A stretch of DNA of 64,000 nucleotides. Source: Flavobacterium magnum. GTDB taxonomy: Bacteria > Bacteroidota > Bacteroidia > Flavobacteriales > Flavobacteriaceae. The notes under the pieces are model-generated. The model saw only the letters and a program-made list of their open reading frames with translations. It ran no database searches and was not told the origin of the DNA. Positions 1-7,680 of this stretch are shown here, in pieces (the stretch's first letter is position 1; every line of letters starts with the position of its first letter). The DNA lies in NCBI RefSeq assembly GCF_003055625.1, contig NZ_CP028811.1, positions 248,001 to 312,000 on the forward strand, read 5' to 3'. A program made the translations under genes and the position numbers.

Positions 1-540
1 AATGTACCGGTATTGTGACGTATCGACATGCTTTGCGGCGTCAAGCAGGTTCTTGATGGCAAGGTCGTACTGGCCCTGCACCTGATAAATGTTGGCTATA
101 TTGTTTTTGGAAATCACCACCCCGATCCCGTCTTTCTGCTTTGCAAAAACCGAGTCGGCACGCCGGAAATACTTCATCGCCCCGACGAAATCTTCCTTAT
201 TGAAGCAGGTTTCGGCGTACTGGCTGTAGGCGCACGGCAGTTGTCCGTCCACCTTGTTGTCTATGCAGTATTTTTCGGCCTTGCGAAAATCGCGGTAGGC
301 ACCGGCATAATCCCGGATGAAATTCTTCTGCTCGATCAATTTGACCAGATACGCTGCCTTATGGTATTTGTCGTGCCGCTGCTCCGCATTCTTAATCCCA
401 TTGAGAATGTGCTGCAATGCCCTTTCGGGATTTTTTTCCCGGTCGCGCTCGTACCAGATGAATACACTGTCAGGATCATGGTTCTGGGAGAAAGCCATAA
501 TCGGCAACAGCAGGAAAAGCAGCAGTGGGATTTTATTCAT
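1..540 (-). CDS. TPR-repeat secreted/sensor protein, N-terminal part (cut by window edge)
   Basis: The minus strand is open from an ATG at 540 to the window edge, 180 codons. It begins with a clear signal peptide (MNKIPLLLFLLLPIMAFSQ) and then alternates short amphipathic helices; the stretch NNIANIYQVQGQYDLAIKNL near residue 150 is a good tetratricopeptide repeat. In Flavobacteria such signal-peptide-plus-TPR starts usually belong to proteins that continue into a membrane segment and a histidine kinase or LuxR-type output domain, but that part lies outside the window, so the output is unknown. It lies 32 bp downstream of the small membrane protein at 573-872 on the same strand, so the two are probably co-transcribed. 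TPR content is seen; the sensor role is inferred. Confidence 0.75.
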   Translation of the reverse strand, partial: MNKIPLLLFLLLPIMAFSQNHDPDSVFIWYERDREKNPERALQHILNGIKNAEQRHDKYHKAAYLVKLIEQKNFIRDYAGAYRDFRKAEKYCIDNKVDGQLPCAYSQYAETCFNKEDFVGAMKYFRRADSVFAKQKDGIGVVISKNNIANIYQVQGQYDLAIKNLLDAAKHVDTSQYRYI

Positions 541-572
541 GAGTAGTCGTGCATTCCATAAAAATAGGAAAT

Positions 573-872
573 TTAGCCTTCGGGTTTATTTTTAAGCAAA
601 TCGTTTTTTGACAGGAGATCAAACAATTCATAATTGAGTGTAAAGATGTCCTCATTAAGCACAACGCGGCTTTTTTTAAGACGCTCGTTCAGGTCGTCTG
701 ACAGTTTTACCTGCCCCGACTGCGCAAGCTGCTTCCTGGTAATCTGGACGATGATGGCCTCGAGCGCAGCGATTTTTTCGCTAAATTTCTTCTTTTCCCG
801 ATGCGAATATACGGCGAGGTAAATCATCGCAACAAACAACAGCAAGATCACAGCGGTCAGTAAAATAATCAT
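573..872 (-). CDS. Small single-pass membrane protein with coiled coil
   Basis: This 99-residue protein has one N-terminal hydrophobic segment (about residues 2-22, ILLTAVILLLFVAMIYLAVY) followed by a basic stop-transfer (SHREKKK) and a charged, heptad-like region rich in K, E and L (residues 27-95). It therefore probably sits in the inner membrane with a cytoplasmic coiled coil. I do not recognise a named family. It is the first gene of a likely two-gene unit with the TPR protein at 1-540. The shared inverted repeat at 945-966 lies about 73 bp upstream of its ATG, so it is a candidate regulated gene. Confidence 0.7.
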   Translation of the reverse strand: MIILLTAVILLLFVAMIYLAVYSHREKKKFSEKIAALEAIIVQITRKQLAQSGQVKLSDDLNERLKKSRVVLNEDIFTLNYELFDLLSKNDLLKNKPEG

Positions 873-944
873 ATCAAAAGGGATTAGTGGATTTGTTTTC
901 GATTTAAGGCCGTTAACAAATGTCCCGTTTCCCCCGCCGAAAAG

Positions 945-966
945 AAATACGCAGTTATTCGTATTT
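945..966. promoter_or_regulatory. Inverted repeat AAATACG-N8-CGTATTT, copy A
   Basis: Arms of 7 bp (945-951 and 960-966) separated by 8 bp. The same core, AATACG-N8-CGTATT, recurs at 4748-4767 and 6447-6466, each time upstream of a minus-strand gene. This copy lies 73 bp upstream of the 872 start and 2 bp past the stop codon of the PD40 gene. It is best explained as a dimeric regulator binding site; the regulator is unknown. Confidence 0.55.
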
Positions 967-968
967 TC

Positions 969-2393
969 CTATCCCTTCATCAGCTGTGACTTGGGCAAAT
1001 GCACATGGTAGATGCCCGTTTGCCCGTCGACGGTCCGGATGAAGTACAGTTCGCCATTACGCTCGTCATACCACGGGGATCCGTCAAAACTGCCACTATT
1101 GATGCTGCTGCCGAGATTGACCGGCTCTGACCAGTTCTTCCAGCTATCGTCTAAACGGTACGTCACGAAAATATCGTAGTCGCCGTAATTGCTGAAACCA
1201 TTGCTGGAAAACAGCAAAGTCTTATTGTCTGAGAGCAACCGCGGCATGCTTTCATCGGCGGCGCTGTTGATCGCTTTGCCCATGTTTTGTAAAAAACCGT
1301 ACGAACCGTCTTCCTTCCTATTCGAAAAGTACAGATCGGCACCGCCCTGGGTCATGTCGGTTTCAATGCCCATGATGATGGTTTGGGCGTCGGCGCTGAT
1401 TGTCAGTTCCGACGTGTCATCGTAGTTGTTGTAAGCCGCAACTTTCAATATGCCTGACACCGCCATTGCATCGCCCTGGCCTCCATAGAATGCGTAGCCC
1501 GTTTCGCCTGTACCGCGACTGTAGCTTTTTCCGCCTTTGAGCGCCCAGTTGTCGTGGATGCCGTAGAGATAATTGAACTGATCATCGTCATTCAGTGCAT
1601 TCATTTCCTGCGACGGAGCTGACCACCGGCCATCATTCTTTATGCACGAGTAAATGACCTCTTTAGGATTCGTAAAGTCCGTAAAATACAACTTATTACC
1701 ATCCGGGTTCAATATCGGATTGGAAGGCATGAGGCCACCGAGGTCGAGTTTCTCCGGCCTGGGCAGCGACGCAAATTCCTGTGCTGAGTGGATGGAGGCT
1801 TCCATCGGGGTTTCTGAATCCGAAATACCGATGGCGTCAACCTGCTTTTGCCCGGGAACCAATGCGAAACTGAAATCTACGCGTACCGCAACGACATGGG
1901 CTACAGCCTGGTCTAAGATCGCATGCTCAATGCCGGGATTGACATCCACTTCGGGCGCGGACTGGATTTTTCTCCTTTTTCGGTTGTAATAATATTTACG
2001 GTCCGCCGGAAACTGGCTGGTATAAAGGTTTCTCCTCCAGTTTATGTCACGCGACCAGACCGTCTTGTATTTCCCGGACCCGTCATCGACCGCAATCCGG
2101 ACTACACAGCCTGCATTCATGTTCTCAAATACGGCCACCTGCTTTACGGTTTGCGGTGTTTCAAACCCTACTTCCACGGTTTCATTGCCGTCCAGCGCAT
2201 TCTTGGGCATCCATGCATTGGCGCTTGGCCCGCCCTGCGGGAAGGCGTCGGGCTTGCCCAGGATGCGTTTGATGCCATGCTGCTTCCCGCCCAGATCTGA
2301 CGAAAACTTAATCAATTTACCGGCCCATTGCACCTGCTGCCCATGGACAGAAAAAACAGCCATCAAACTTAAAAAGAGTATGTTATTTTTCAT
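969..2393 (-). CDS. PD40 beta-propeller envelope protein with discoidin-like N-terminus
   Basis: The mature protein follows a signal peptide ending SVHGQ. Residues of about 40-190 resemble a discoidin/F5-8C-like jelly roll (W-x-N-ALDGNETVEVGFE and AVFENMNAG). The rest carries WD40-like PD40 blades (LNPDGNKLYFTDF, RLLSDNKTLLFSSNG, DYDIFVTYR). This N-terminal arrangement is common in flavobacterial OmpA-family proteins, but no OmpA peptidoglycan-binding domain follows, so the protein is either a short relative or a stand-alone propeller. I prefer the ATG at 2393 (MKNNILFLSLMAVF, about 474 aa), because the alternative ATG at 2405 falls 2 bp after the T-tract of the terminator of the upstream gene. 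It probably acts in the periplasm or at the outer membrane; substrate unknown. Confidence 0.7.
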   Translation of the reverse strand: MKNNILFLSLMAVFSVHGQQVQWAGKLIKFSSDLGGKQHGIKRILGKPDAFPQGGPSANAWMPKNALDGNETVEVGFETPQTVKQVAVFENMNAGCVVRIAVDDGSGKYKTVWSRDINWRRNLYTSQFPADRKYYYNRKRRKIQSAPEVDVNPGIEHAILDQAVAHVVAVRVDFSFALVPGQKQVDAIGISDSETPMEASIHSAQEFASLPRPEKLDLGGLMPSNPILNPDGNKLYFTDFTNPKEVIYSCIKNDGRWSAPSQEMNALNDDDQFNYLYGIHDNWALKGGKSYSRGTGETGYAFYGGQGDAMAVSGILKVAAYNNYDDTSELTISADAQTIIMGIETDMTQGGADLYFSNRKEDGSYGFLQNMGKAINSAADESMPRLLSDNKTLLFSSNGFSNYGDYDIFVTYRLDDSWKNWSEPVNLGSSINSGSFDGSPWYDERNGELYFIRTVDGQTGIYHVHLPKSQLMKG

Positions 2394-2407
2394 CGTTGAT
2401 TTCATTT

Positions 2408-2440
2408 AAAAAAAGGGCTGACAAACGAATTCATCAGCCC
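2408..2440 (-). terminator. Intrinsic terminator after the PQQ-propeller gene
   Basis: Hairpin GGGCTGA (2415-2421) with TCAGCCC (2434-2440), followed on the minus strand by a seven-T run (2414-2408). It is 28 bp past the stop codon at 2469 and directly abuts the start region of the next gene. Confidence 0.75.
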
Positions 2441-2468
2441 CCACCATAAAAAACATAACCCAAAAAAA

Positions 2469-4292
2469 TTAATTGTTGACTTTGATTTTCTCCACTTTTT
2501 TGCCCTTGAAAGCAAAAATGAATTCGCCGTCTTCTGTTATGTCTATACCGTCACCATATTGCGGGCTGCCGCCTTTTCCTTTGGATTGTACAGAGCCCTT
2601 GGTTTCGCCATTGGCCATATCGATGCCGTAAATGATGTTCTTGCTGTTGCGTTGGTCGCGCAGGAAGTAGTTGTCGCCGATGTGGTAAAAATAATCCACG
2701 CCTTTAATCTTTTCTGAAGCGTAGGCGCGACTGCCGTCTTTTTTGTTGTAAGAAGCCAGGCCTTTTTCTGAAAGTACCACGACCTTGTCGCCGAAGTCGA
2801 TTACATCAGTTGCCTTACCTACTTTGGCATCATTGTGCTTCACATCAAAAAGCTGGTTACCCGACTTGATGTCATACCCATAGAACTCATCCCCATCACC
2901 GACGAACAACGTGCTTTTGTCTTCACTTAAAATCAGGTCGGTGATCCTTTTGTCAAAACGCTCAGAGCGCCACGCCGTTTTACCGTTATTGTCATCAATG
3001 GCCAATACGCTGTTTTTCTGGTTTTTGTAATCCCAATAGATATATGGCACCCAGGCTTTAGAGCTGCCGCCGCCGAAACCGCCCAGTGCCAATCCGGCTG
3101 AGAGTCCGTTGCTCGTTTCCTCTAACCTGAGCTCCTGTACCTGGAATTTTCCACCCACCTGCACCATCAGTTTGTCACCGGCGAGGTAAATGTGGGGCAT
3201 GCAGAACGCACCGGTAATTTTCTCTGAAGCCCAGAGCAGTTTGCCGGATTCGAGATCGTGTTTCTCGACATATTTGGTTTTGTCCCGATTCCCGAGGATG
3301 ACCAGGTATACTGCGTTTTGCGTAAACAGCGGTTCGGCAATCAGGTGGTAGTATTGCGATTTCTTTTTATTGCCAAATAAGGAGTTTCCGCTTGAACCGC
3401 CCATATCGTCGTCATAAATCGCGGACCACAACTGCTGTCCTGTGCTGTAATCGTAAACCGTAAGGCCGTTGAGGTGCAGGTATAATTTGCCGCCCTTGAT
3501 CCACATGTCGACAATCGGTTTGCGGGTGACGAGCTCTTTTTGCACGGCGCCGGTAAAAGTTGCATCCCATAGCACTTCCCCATTGGATGCATTGAGACGC
3601 ACCAGCTGGTTTTTGTATCCTGCAAACAACGCGCCCAATGCTGTTGGTTTGAAGTTGAGCATCACGATTTCGTTTTTATCGGCATTGTAAATGTATTTTC
3701 CGACACCGCCCTTGAAACGGTTCGTCTCCCAGATTTTCTCGCCGGTATCGGCCTTGACAAGGATAACCGAGGCTTTCTGCGAAATCAGGAATGCGTCAAG
3801 TTCATAGATATATTTGACGGTTTCCAGCTCGTCGTCACCAGCGCTCTCCCCTTTTGGGATCAGGTTTTGGTAGACTTCGGAGTTCCAGAGTTCCTTACCC
3901 GTGGGGATGTCAATTACTGCAACGCGGTCAGTCCCCAGTTTCCGTTCGTCGAAAAGGAAAAGGTATCCGCCTTTATCAGTCCATACCGTATATTGGTATT
4001 CGCATTTGTTGGTCTTGTTGGTCGTGATTTTTTTGTAATCGCCGCTCCAGATCATTTTGCCGTCGGCGTTCAGGACGGTAGCTGAATTGTCGTCCGTGCC
4101 GACAATGTATTTTCCGCTTCCGTTCGTCACGGCCAGCCTGGTGGCCTTGTTGTCAAATTCACCTTCCCAGACAGTAGTGAAGTCTCCGGTCTTTTTTCCG
4201 GCTTTCCCGCCACCGCCGAGCAGTTTGCCCAGCTGTGCGCTTGCCGTCGTGGCACACACGAGCGCCAGCATCATTATCGTTAATTTTTTCAT
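2469..4292 (-). CDS. PQQ-like beta-propeller repeat protein, secreted
   Basis: The 607-residue protein starts with a signal peptide (ALVCATTASAQ). It then has a Gly/Lys-rich linker and many PQQ-type blades: phrases like G-x-LLWASEKI, GEVLWDATF, GKTAWRSERF, GKELWNSEV and GEKIWETNR recur with the typical A/G-x-G-x-x-x-W pattern. Members such as BamB are scaffold or assembly proteins, while dehydrogenases use PQQ; no quinoprotein dehydrogenase active-site context is visible here, so a scaffold or sensing role is more likely. It is 18 bp downstream of the TonB-like small protein gene (4311-4694), so these two form an operon that ends at the terminator at 2408-2440. Confidence 0.75.
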   Translation of the reverse strand: MKKLTIMMLALVCATTASAQLGKLLGGGGKAGKKTGDFTTVWEGEFDNKATRLAVTNGSGKYIVGTDDNSATVLNADGKMIWSGDYKKITTNKTNKCEYQYTVWTDKGGYLFLFDERKLGTDRVAVIDIPTGKELWNSEVYQNLIPKGESAGDDELETVKYIYELDAFLISQKASVILVKADTGEKIWETNRFKGGVGKYIYNADKNEIVMLNFKPTALGALFAGYKNQLVRLNASNGEVLWDATFTGAVQKELVTRKPIVDMWIKGGKLYLHLNGLTVYDYSTGQQLWSAIYDDDMGGSSGNSLFGNKKKSQYYHLIAEPLFTQNAVYLVILGNRDKTKYVEKHDLESGKLLWASEKITGAFCMPHIYLAGDKLMVQVGGKFQVQELRLEETSNGLSAGLALGGFGGGSSKAWVPYIYWDYKNQKNSVLAIDDNNGKTAWRSERFDKRITDLILSEDKSTLFVGDGDEFYGYDIKSGNQLFDVKHNDAKVGKATDVIDFGDKVVVLSEKGLASYNKKDGSRAYASEKIKGVDYFYHIGDNYFLRDQRNSKNIIYGIDMANGETKGSVQSKGKGGSPQYGDGIDITEDGEFIFAFKGKKVEKIKVNN

Positions 4293-4310
4293 GGTTATTG
4301 ATGTTTAAGG

Positions 4311-4694
4311 TTATTCAAAAGTTGCGGTGTATCGTATTTTGTACCGCTGCTGTTTTTGCAATTTGAAGAAGAATTTATGCTTCAGGATGTAGTCAGACAT
4401 CCAGTTGATGAAGTCGATGTTCCTGATATCGCTGTCGACTTTGAAGAAGGTAGATACTTTGCCGTTTTGTACGACGCCCACGTCAAAGACCATCGTGCCT
4501 TTTACGTCGGCAAATTTTTTGGCTCTGGCCTTCAGGAAATCCTTTGAGGTGAACAGCTCGTCGATTTCCTTCGTTACGGCTTCCTGAACTTGTTCCTCAT
4601 CGGTCAGCGTCTGCTTTTTCTGCGCATTGGCCTGAACTGAAAACAGCAGCAGCAACGCCAGGCCATACAGTAATTTTTTAGTTCCCATCATCAT
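4311..4694 (-). CDS. Small secreted protein with TonB C-terminal-like fold
   Basis: A 127-residue protein with a signal peptide (LLYGLALLLLFSVQANAQ). After a charged helical stretch (residues 30-65) comes KGTMVFDVGVVQNGKVSTF with an alternating beta pattern, then ILKHKFFFKLQKQQRYKIRYTATF. That beta-alpha-beta ending resembles the C-terminal domain of TonB-family energy transducers, but there is no transmembrane anchor or proline-rich linker, so it would act as a periplasmic adaptor rather than a true TonB. Three Met codons start the frame (4694, 4691, 4688); the first is used here. It leads the operon with the PQQ-propeller gene, and the inverted repeat at 4748-4767 is 53 bp upstream. Confidence 0.65.
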   Translation of the reverse strand: MMMGTKKLLYGLALLLLFSVQANAQKKQTLTDEEQVQEAVTKEIDELFTSKDFLKARAKKFADVKGTMVFDVGVVQNGKVSTFFKVDSDIRNIDFINWMSDYILKHKFFFKLQKQQRYKIRYTATFE

Positions 4695-4747
4695 CTGTTT
4701 TTGGTGTTTATACAGTTACGAAACTGCGATTATTTGGCAGTTGCCGC

Positions 4748-4767
4748 AATACGACATTTGACGTATT
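4748..4767. promoter_or_regulatory. Inverted repeat AATACG-N8-CGTATT, copy B
   Basis: Arms at 4748-4753 and 4762-4767 with the same 8-bp spacing as copies A and C, and the same asymmetric extension to CGTATTTT. It lies 53 bp upstream of the 4694 start and 8 bp past the stop codon of the 4776-5753 gene. No T-tract follows it on the minus strand, which argues against a terminator. Confidence 0.55.
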
Positions 4768-4775
4768 TTGCATCT

Positions 4776-5753
4776 TTAATGGGCATAAACCCTTCCGACA
4801 TTCGGATCGTTGTTTAAAAATGGCATGGCTACCGTTCCCGCAGACAGGTTGAACATATAGGATTTCGAAGGCGCGCTGTCGTAGGTACCCAATGTCAGCA
4901 CGCCGCGATTGCTGTCGCTGGCCATAGAGAGGAAGATGTTGAAGAACGGCTCATTAAAATTGGACACGAGCGTTTTGGTCTGAGCCGTTTTGGTGTCAAG
5001 ATCAATCAGGCGTACCTTGACATCAGTACCTTCCTTGTAGGCAATGACTACCGATTTGCCATCGTTTGTGAAAACGCCTTTGCTGAAGTTAGAAGCCATC
5101 CCCGCAAAAAGCTCGCTGTGGAATAATCCGCCCGCGCCATTATCATCATTTCGGTCGATGATCTGCAGCAGCATATCCGACTGGCTTTGGAAGGCCGGTG
5201 TAGTGAACAGATTGCCGTCTGGCGACACATCCTCGATATCGTAGTTGATGGCCACGCTGGTCATCCCCGTGCCATCCATAGCGACGGTGTTTAGTTTCCG
5301 GGTGTTCTCAGCAAAGTTTTGTGTGATAAAATATACCTTATTGTCCGAACCGATTTTTACCTCATCGATCTCCAGCTGTACATCGGTAGAGGCGTACAGG
5401 CTGATATCGCCGGATCCGTCCGCATTTGCCAATCGCACTTCGCGGCTGTAAGCCATGTTCGGGAAGGTCCCTGCCGCCTGAAATTCGGTGTAGGCGAATT
5501 TAGTGCCGTCCGGGGCAATAGCCATGGCACCAATATAGCTGTTCAGGTTCAGCATTTTATTAAGTACCGTGTTTTCATTGGTACCTGTCATGCTGATCGT
5601 GTTTACTTTTGCAGTATCGATAACGAAAAGTTTCAGGTCGCCGGTGTTGACCGGACCCGGATTTCCTGACGCATCGCCGTCAGAAGAGCAGGAAGTTACG
5701 GTAGCCATGAGTCCGATAACGGCCATAAATAAGAAAAGGGTAATTTTTTTCAT
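4776..5753 (-). CDS. Surface lipoprotein with TolB/PD40-like propeller
   Basis: The 325-residue protein starts with a lipoprotein signal peptide (GLMATVTSC, Cys about residue 22). The mature end CSSDGDAS fits the Ser/Asp-rich lipoprotein surface-export signal of Flavobacteria. The body has repeated blade-like phrases: MAIAPDGTKFAYTEF, DEVKIGSDNKVYFITQ, SKGVFTNDGKSVVIAYKEG. These resemble the beta-propeller of TolB/PD40 proteins. No enzyme motif is seen. It is likely anchored in the outer membrane, facing outwards. It follows the 5851-6387 lipoprotein on the same strand, but the hairpin at 5793-5820 separates the two. Confidence 0.65.
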   Translation of the reverse strand: MKKITLFLFMAVIGLMATVTSCSSDGDASGNPGPVNTGDLKLFVIDTAKVNTISMTGTNENTVLNKMLNLNSYIGAMAIAPDGTKFAYTEFQAAGTFPNMAYSREVRLANADGSGDISLYASTDVQLEIDEVKIGSDNKVYFITQNFAENTRKLNTVAMDGTGMTSVAINYDIEDVSPDGNLFTTPAFQSQSDMLLQIIDRNDDNGAGGLFHSELFAGMASNFSKGVFTNDGKSVVIAYKEGTDVKVRLIDLDTKTAQTKTLVSNFNEPFFNIFLSMASDSNRGVLTLGTYDSAPSKSYMFNLSAGTVAMPFLNNDPNVGRVYAH

Positions 5754-5792
5754 AATGCTTTTTGTTGTGTTTTTTACAGATGGTGTGAAAAT

Positions 5793-5820
5793 GCACGGCA
5801 GTTATTGCTTCCTGCCGTGC
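5793..5820 (-). terminator. Terminator-like hairpin after lipoprotein gene
   Basis: A perfect 9-bp stem GCACGGCAG (5793-5801) with CTGCCGTGC (5812-5820), 30 bp past the stop codon at 5851. On the minus strand it is followed by A then TTTT, a short U-tract, so termination may be incomplete. Confidence 0.6.
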
Positions 5821-5850
5821 GAGGGATCAAATAAGGGTGGTTGAAAAAAA

Positions 5851-6387
5851 TTAATTAGTGATAAAGGTGCCCCTGAATTTACCGTTGGTCACGGTTTTCT
5901 GGGACGCACAGTCGTCGTCCTTAGATCCGGTAAAATTGAAAGTGCCTTCAATTTTAGTGTCTGTAAGCGTTGTTACCGTGATGCTTCCTGTAGCGTTCTG
6001 GCAGTCGCCTGTGTCCCAGCTGATGTTACCCGGCGCTTCGACATACCCCAAAGTATGGTCTGTATCCTGGTTTACCTGGTAGGTGGTTCCGGCAGTGACG
6101 GGCCCTACAAGGATCACGTGCATGGCGTCATAGGTCTGCGAGGTAATGGCCGACTGGTTCGTGCAGGACACTGAAATCACCTGCATGTCGCCGGTACCTG
6201 ATTTGGAGGCAACTCCGAAGGATTGTCCCTGGATCGATGCGGTTTCGAATGCAACGCCGTCCACTTTGGCAGAGATGTACGTTGACAGGCTGGAGCTTCC
6301 GCCGCCGTCGCTGTCGCTGCTGCAGGAGTTAAATACAAAGGCCAGTGCCATCAAGGCTGTTAATCCGATTTTTTTGAAAGTTTTCAT
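5851..6387 (-). CDS. DUF6252-like lipoprotein
   Basis: A 178-residue lipoprotein (signal peptide LTALMALAFVFNSC, Cys about 22), with CSSDSDGGGSSS at the mature end. The body is beta-rich: ISAKVDGVAFETASIQG near residues 40-55, a central TTYQVNQDTDHTLGYV, and a C-terminal KTVTNGKFRGTF. This pattern (a G-V-x-F/W entry strand and a closing ...G-x-F-x-G-T/S-F strand) fits the small flavobacterial DUF6252 family, whose function is not known. The inverted repeat copy C at 6447-6466 lies 59 bp upstream of the ATG. Confidence 0.65.
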   Translation of the reverse strand: MKTFKKIGLTALMALAFVFNSCSSDSDGGGSSSLSTYISAKVDGVAFETASIQGQSFGVASKSGTGDMQVISVSCTNQSAITSQTYDAMHVILVGPVTAGTTYQVNQDTDHTLGYVEAPGNISWDTGDCQNATGSITVTTLTDTKIEGTFNFTGSKDDDCASQKTVTNGKFRGTFITN

Positions 6388-6446
6388 GATGTAGCGATTT
6401 GTTAATTATTTATTTGACAAATCTGCGACAATCACAAGGTGTACCC

Positions 6447-6466
6447 AATACGTAGAAATTCGTATT
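6447..6466. promoter_or_regulatory. Inverted repeat AATACG-N8-CGTATT, copy C
   Basis: Arms at 6447-6452 and 6461-6466, 8-bp spacer, extended on the right to CGTATTTTG as in copy B. It lies 59 bp upstream of the lipoprotein start at 6387 and 78 bp past the stop of the GSCFA gene. Confidence 0.55.
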
Positions 6467-6544
6467 TTGATACCGGCAGGCAGGAGAGGAAAACCATAGA
6501 AGGTGCGCGTTTACGGCACAGGCTGCGATGGTCAGGAACCGGCG

Positions 6545-7489
6545 TCAGAAGGTCATGTGCGGGAACCGCGACCGCATTTTGGCAATCTGGGCCTGCAGTT
6601 TCTCGAGAAACAACTGATGTTGCGCAGTATCCGGATTAAATGGGCGGTGAGCCAAGCCTTTCTGTATCGAGGCCACCTTGTCCATGATCGGGATGGCGGT
6701 TTCGCTGATGTGGGTTTCAGCGAACCTTTGCCAGATGTAATTGACAGCGGCCTGACTGGGGTGCAGCATGTCTTCTGCGTAAAAGCGGTAGTCACGCAAC
6801 TCGTCCATCATGATTTCGTAAGACGGGAAATACGACGCCTCAGAAGCCGACAGCGTTTTATGCAGCGCCGAAATCAGGTTTGCCTTGCTGTATTGGTTTT
6901 CCACAAAACCATCCTTGATGTGCCGCACAGGCGATACCGTGAAAATAATGTGGCAACCCGGATTGATGGAATAAACCGAGCTGATGATTTGCCTGAGGCT
7001 GTCCGCCACCGCCTCCGCAGACAGCAATTCCCTGGAAAAATAGCGTTGTGGCACCTTATGGCAATTGGCGACATATTCATTGGTCTGGTCGTGCTTGTAC
7101 AACCATGCGGTGCCGAGTGTCACGATAAGATGTGTCGCGGCTTCGAGTCCGCGTGACAATTGCGCCACCGATGCATTCAGGTTGTCGATCAGGCCATCAC
7201 GGTAGACGCTGCTGAGCGCCGAGTGCGCATCAAAACAGTGCCACGCGTCATTGTTATGGAAGACGTCCGCTTCGCTGAAAACTTTCCGGATGGCCGCAAA
7301 GCGGATGATTTTGGCCAGGGCCAGCGGCTGGAAAATAATGCCGAAAGGATTGACCGTGTGGTGGAACTGGTAATAGCCCAGCTTCTCCCCGATGCGTTCG
7401 GCAAAACACGAACCCAATGACACAATGCAGGATTTGTAATCCAGCTTGTGGTGGCTTTCCGGGATGGGGACAGTGGTAGTAAACTGCAT
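6545..7489 (-). CDS. GSCFA domain protein
   Basis: The 314-residue protein carries the family-naming motif at residues 26-31 (SLGSCFAERIGEKL), followed by NPFGIIFQP, HCFDAHSALS, LIVTLGTAW and FTVSPVRHIKDG. These are the blocks of the GSCFA family, which has an SGNH-hydrolase-like arrangement; the Ser/Cys of GSCFA and the late D-x-LHPS motif (residues 240-247, EDMLHPSQAAVNYIW) fit a Ser-His catalytic pair. The natural substrate is unknown. No signal peptide, so it is cytoplasmic. It has its own promoter (7523-7552) and an 11-bp tandem repeat further upstream. Confidence 0.85.
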   Translation of the reverse strand: MQFTTTVPIPESHHKLDYKSCIVSLGSCFAERIGEKLGYYQFHHTVNPFGIIFQPLALAKIIRFAAIRKVFSEADVFHNNDAWHCFDAHSALSSVYRDGLIDNLNASVAQLSRGLEAATHLIVTLGTAWLYKHDQTNEYVANCHKVPQRYFSRELLSAEAVADSLRQIISSVYSINPGCHIIFTVSPVRHIKDGFVENQYSKANLISALHKTLSASEASYFPSYEIMMDELRDYRFYAEDMLHPSQAAVNYIWQRFAETHISETAIPIMDKVASIQKGLAHRPFNPDTAQHQLFLEKLQAQIAKMRSRFPHMTF

Positions 7490-7522
7490 ACTTGTTGAGG
7501 ACTGGGTGTTGGCTCAGGATTG

Positions 7523-7552
7523 CAAAATTAACGCTTTACAGCACAACTGCAA
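7523..7552 (-). promoter_or_regulatory. Promoter of the GSCFA gene
   Basis: On the minus strand TTG (7552-7550), 19 bp, then TAATTTTG (7530-7523). This is an exact fit to the Bacteroidetes TTG-N19-TAnnTTTG promoter and leaves a leader of roughly 30 nt before the ATG at 7489. Confidence 0.65.
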
Positions 7553-7595
7553 CGCCATGGTAAATGAAAATACGGCGCCTACGATATGCTCATAT

Positions 7596-7650
7596 TACGC
7601 TATAAATACGCTATATATACGCTATACATACGCTATATATTCGCTTTACT
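7596..7650. repeat. 11-bp tandem repeat, consensus TACGCTATAWA
   Basis: Four adjoining 11-bp units start at 7596, 7607, 7618 and 7629 (TACGCTATAAA, TACGCTATATA, TACGCTATACA, TACGCTATATA), and a fifth degenerate unit starts at 7640 (TTCGCTTTACT). A further partial match, TACGATATGCT, lies at 7580. The period is close to one DNA turn. The array begins about 44 bp upstream of the -33 box of the GSCFA promoter. Confidence 0.85.
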
Positions 7651-7680
7651 TATGGTGCAATGTCGCAGGGTAGCGCAATA

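Noticed and set aside
28..546. 172-codon plus-strand frame at the left edge
   Set aside because: It is the shadow of the minus-strand TPR gene, which has a signal peptide and TPR motif.
945..6466. Inverted repeats read as terminators
   Set aside because: Arms have only two G-C pairs and copies B and C lack a T-run on the minus strand; copy C is 78 bp from the nearest stop codon. Conserved 8-bp spacing fits protein binding better.
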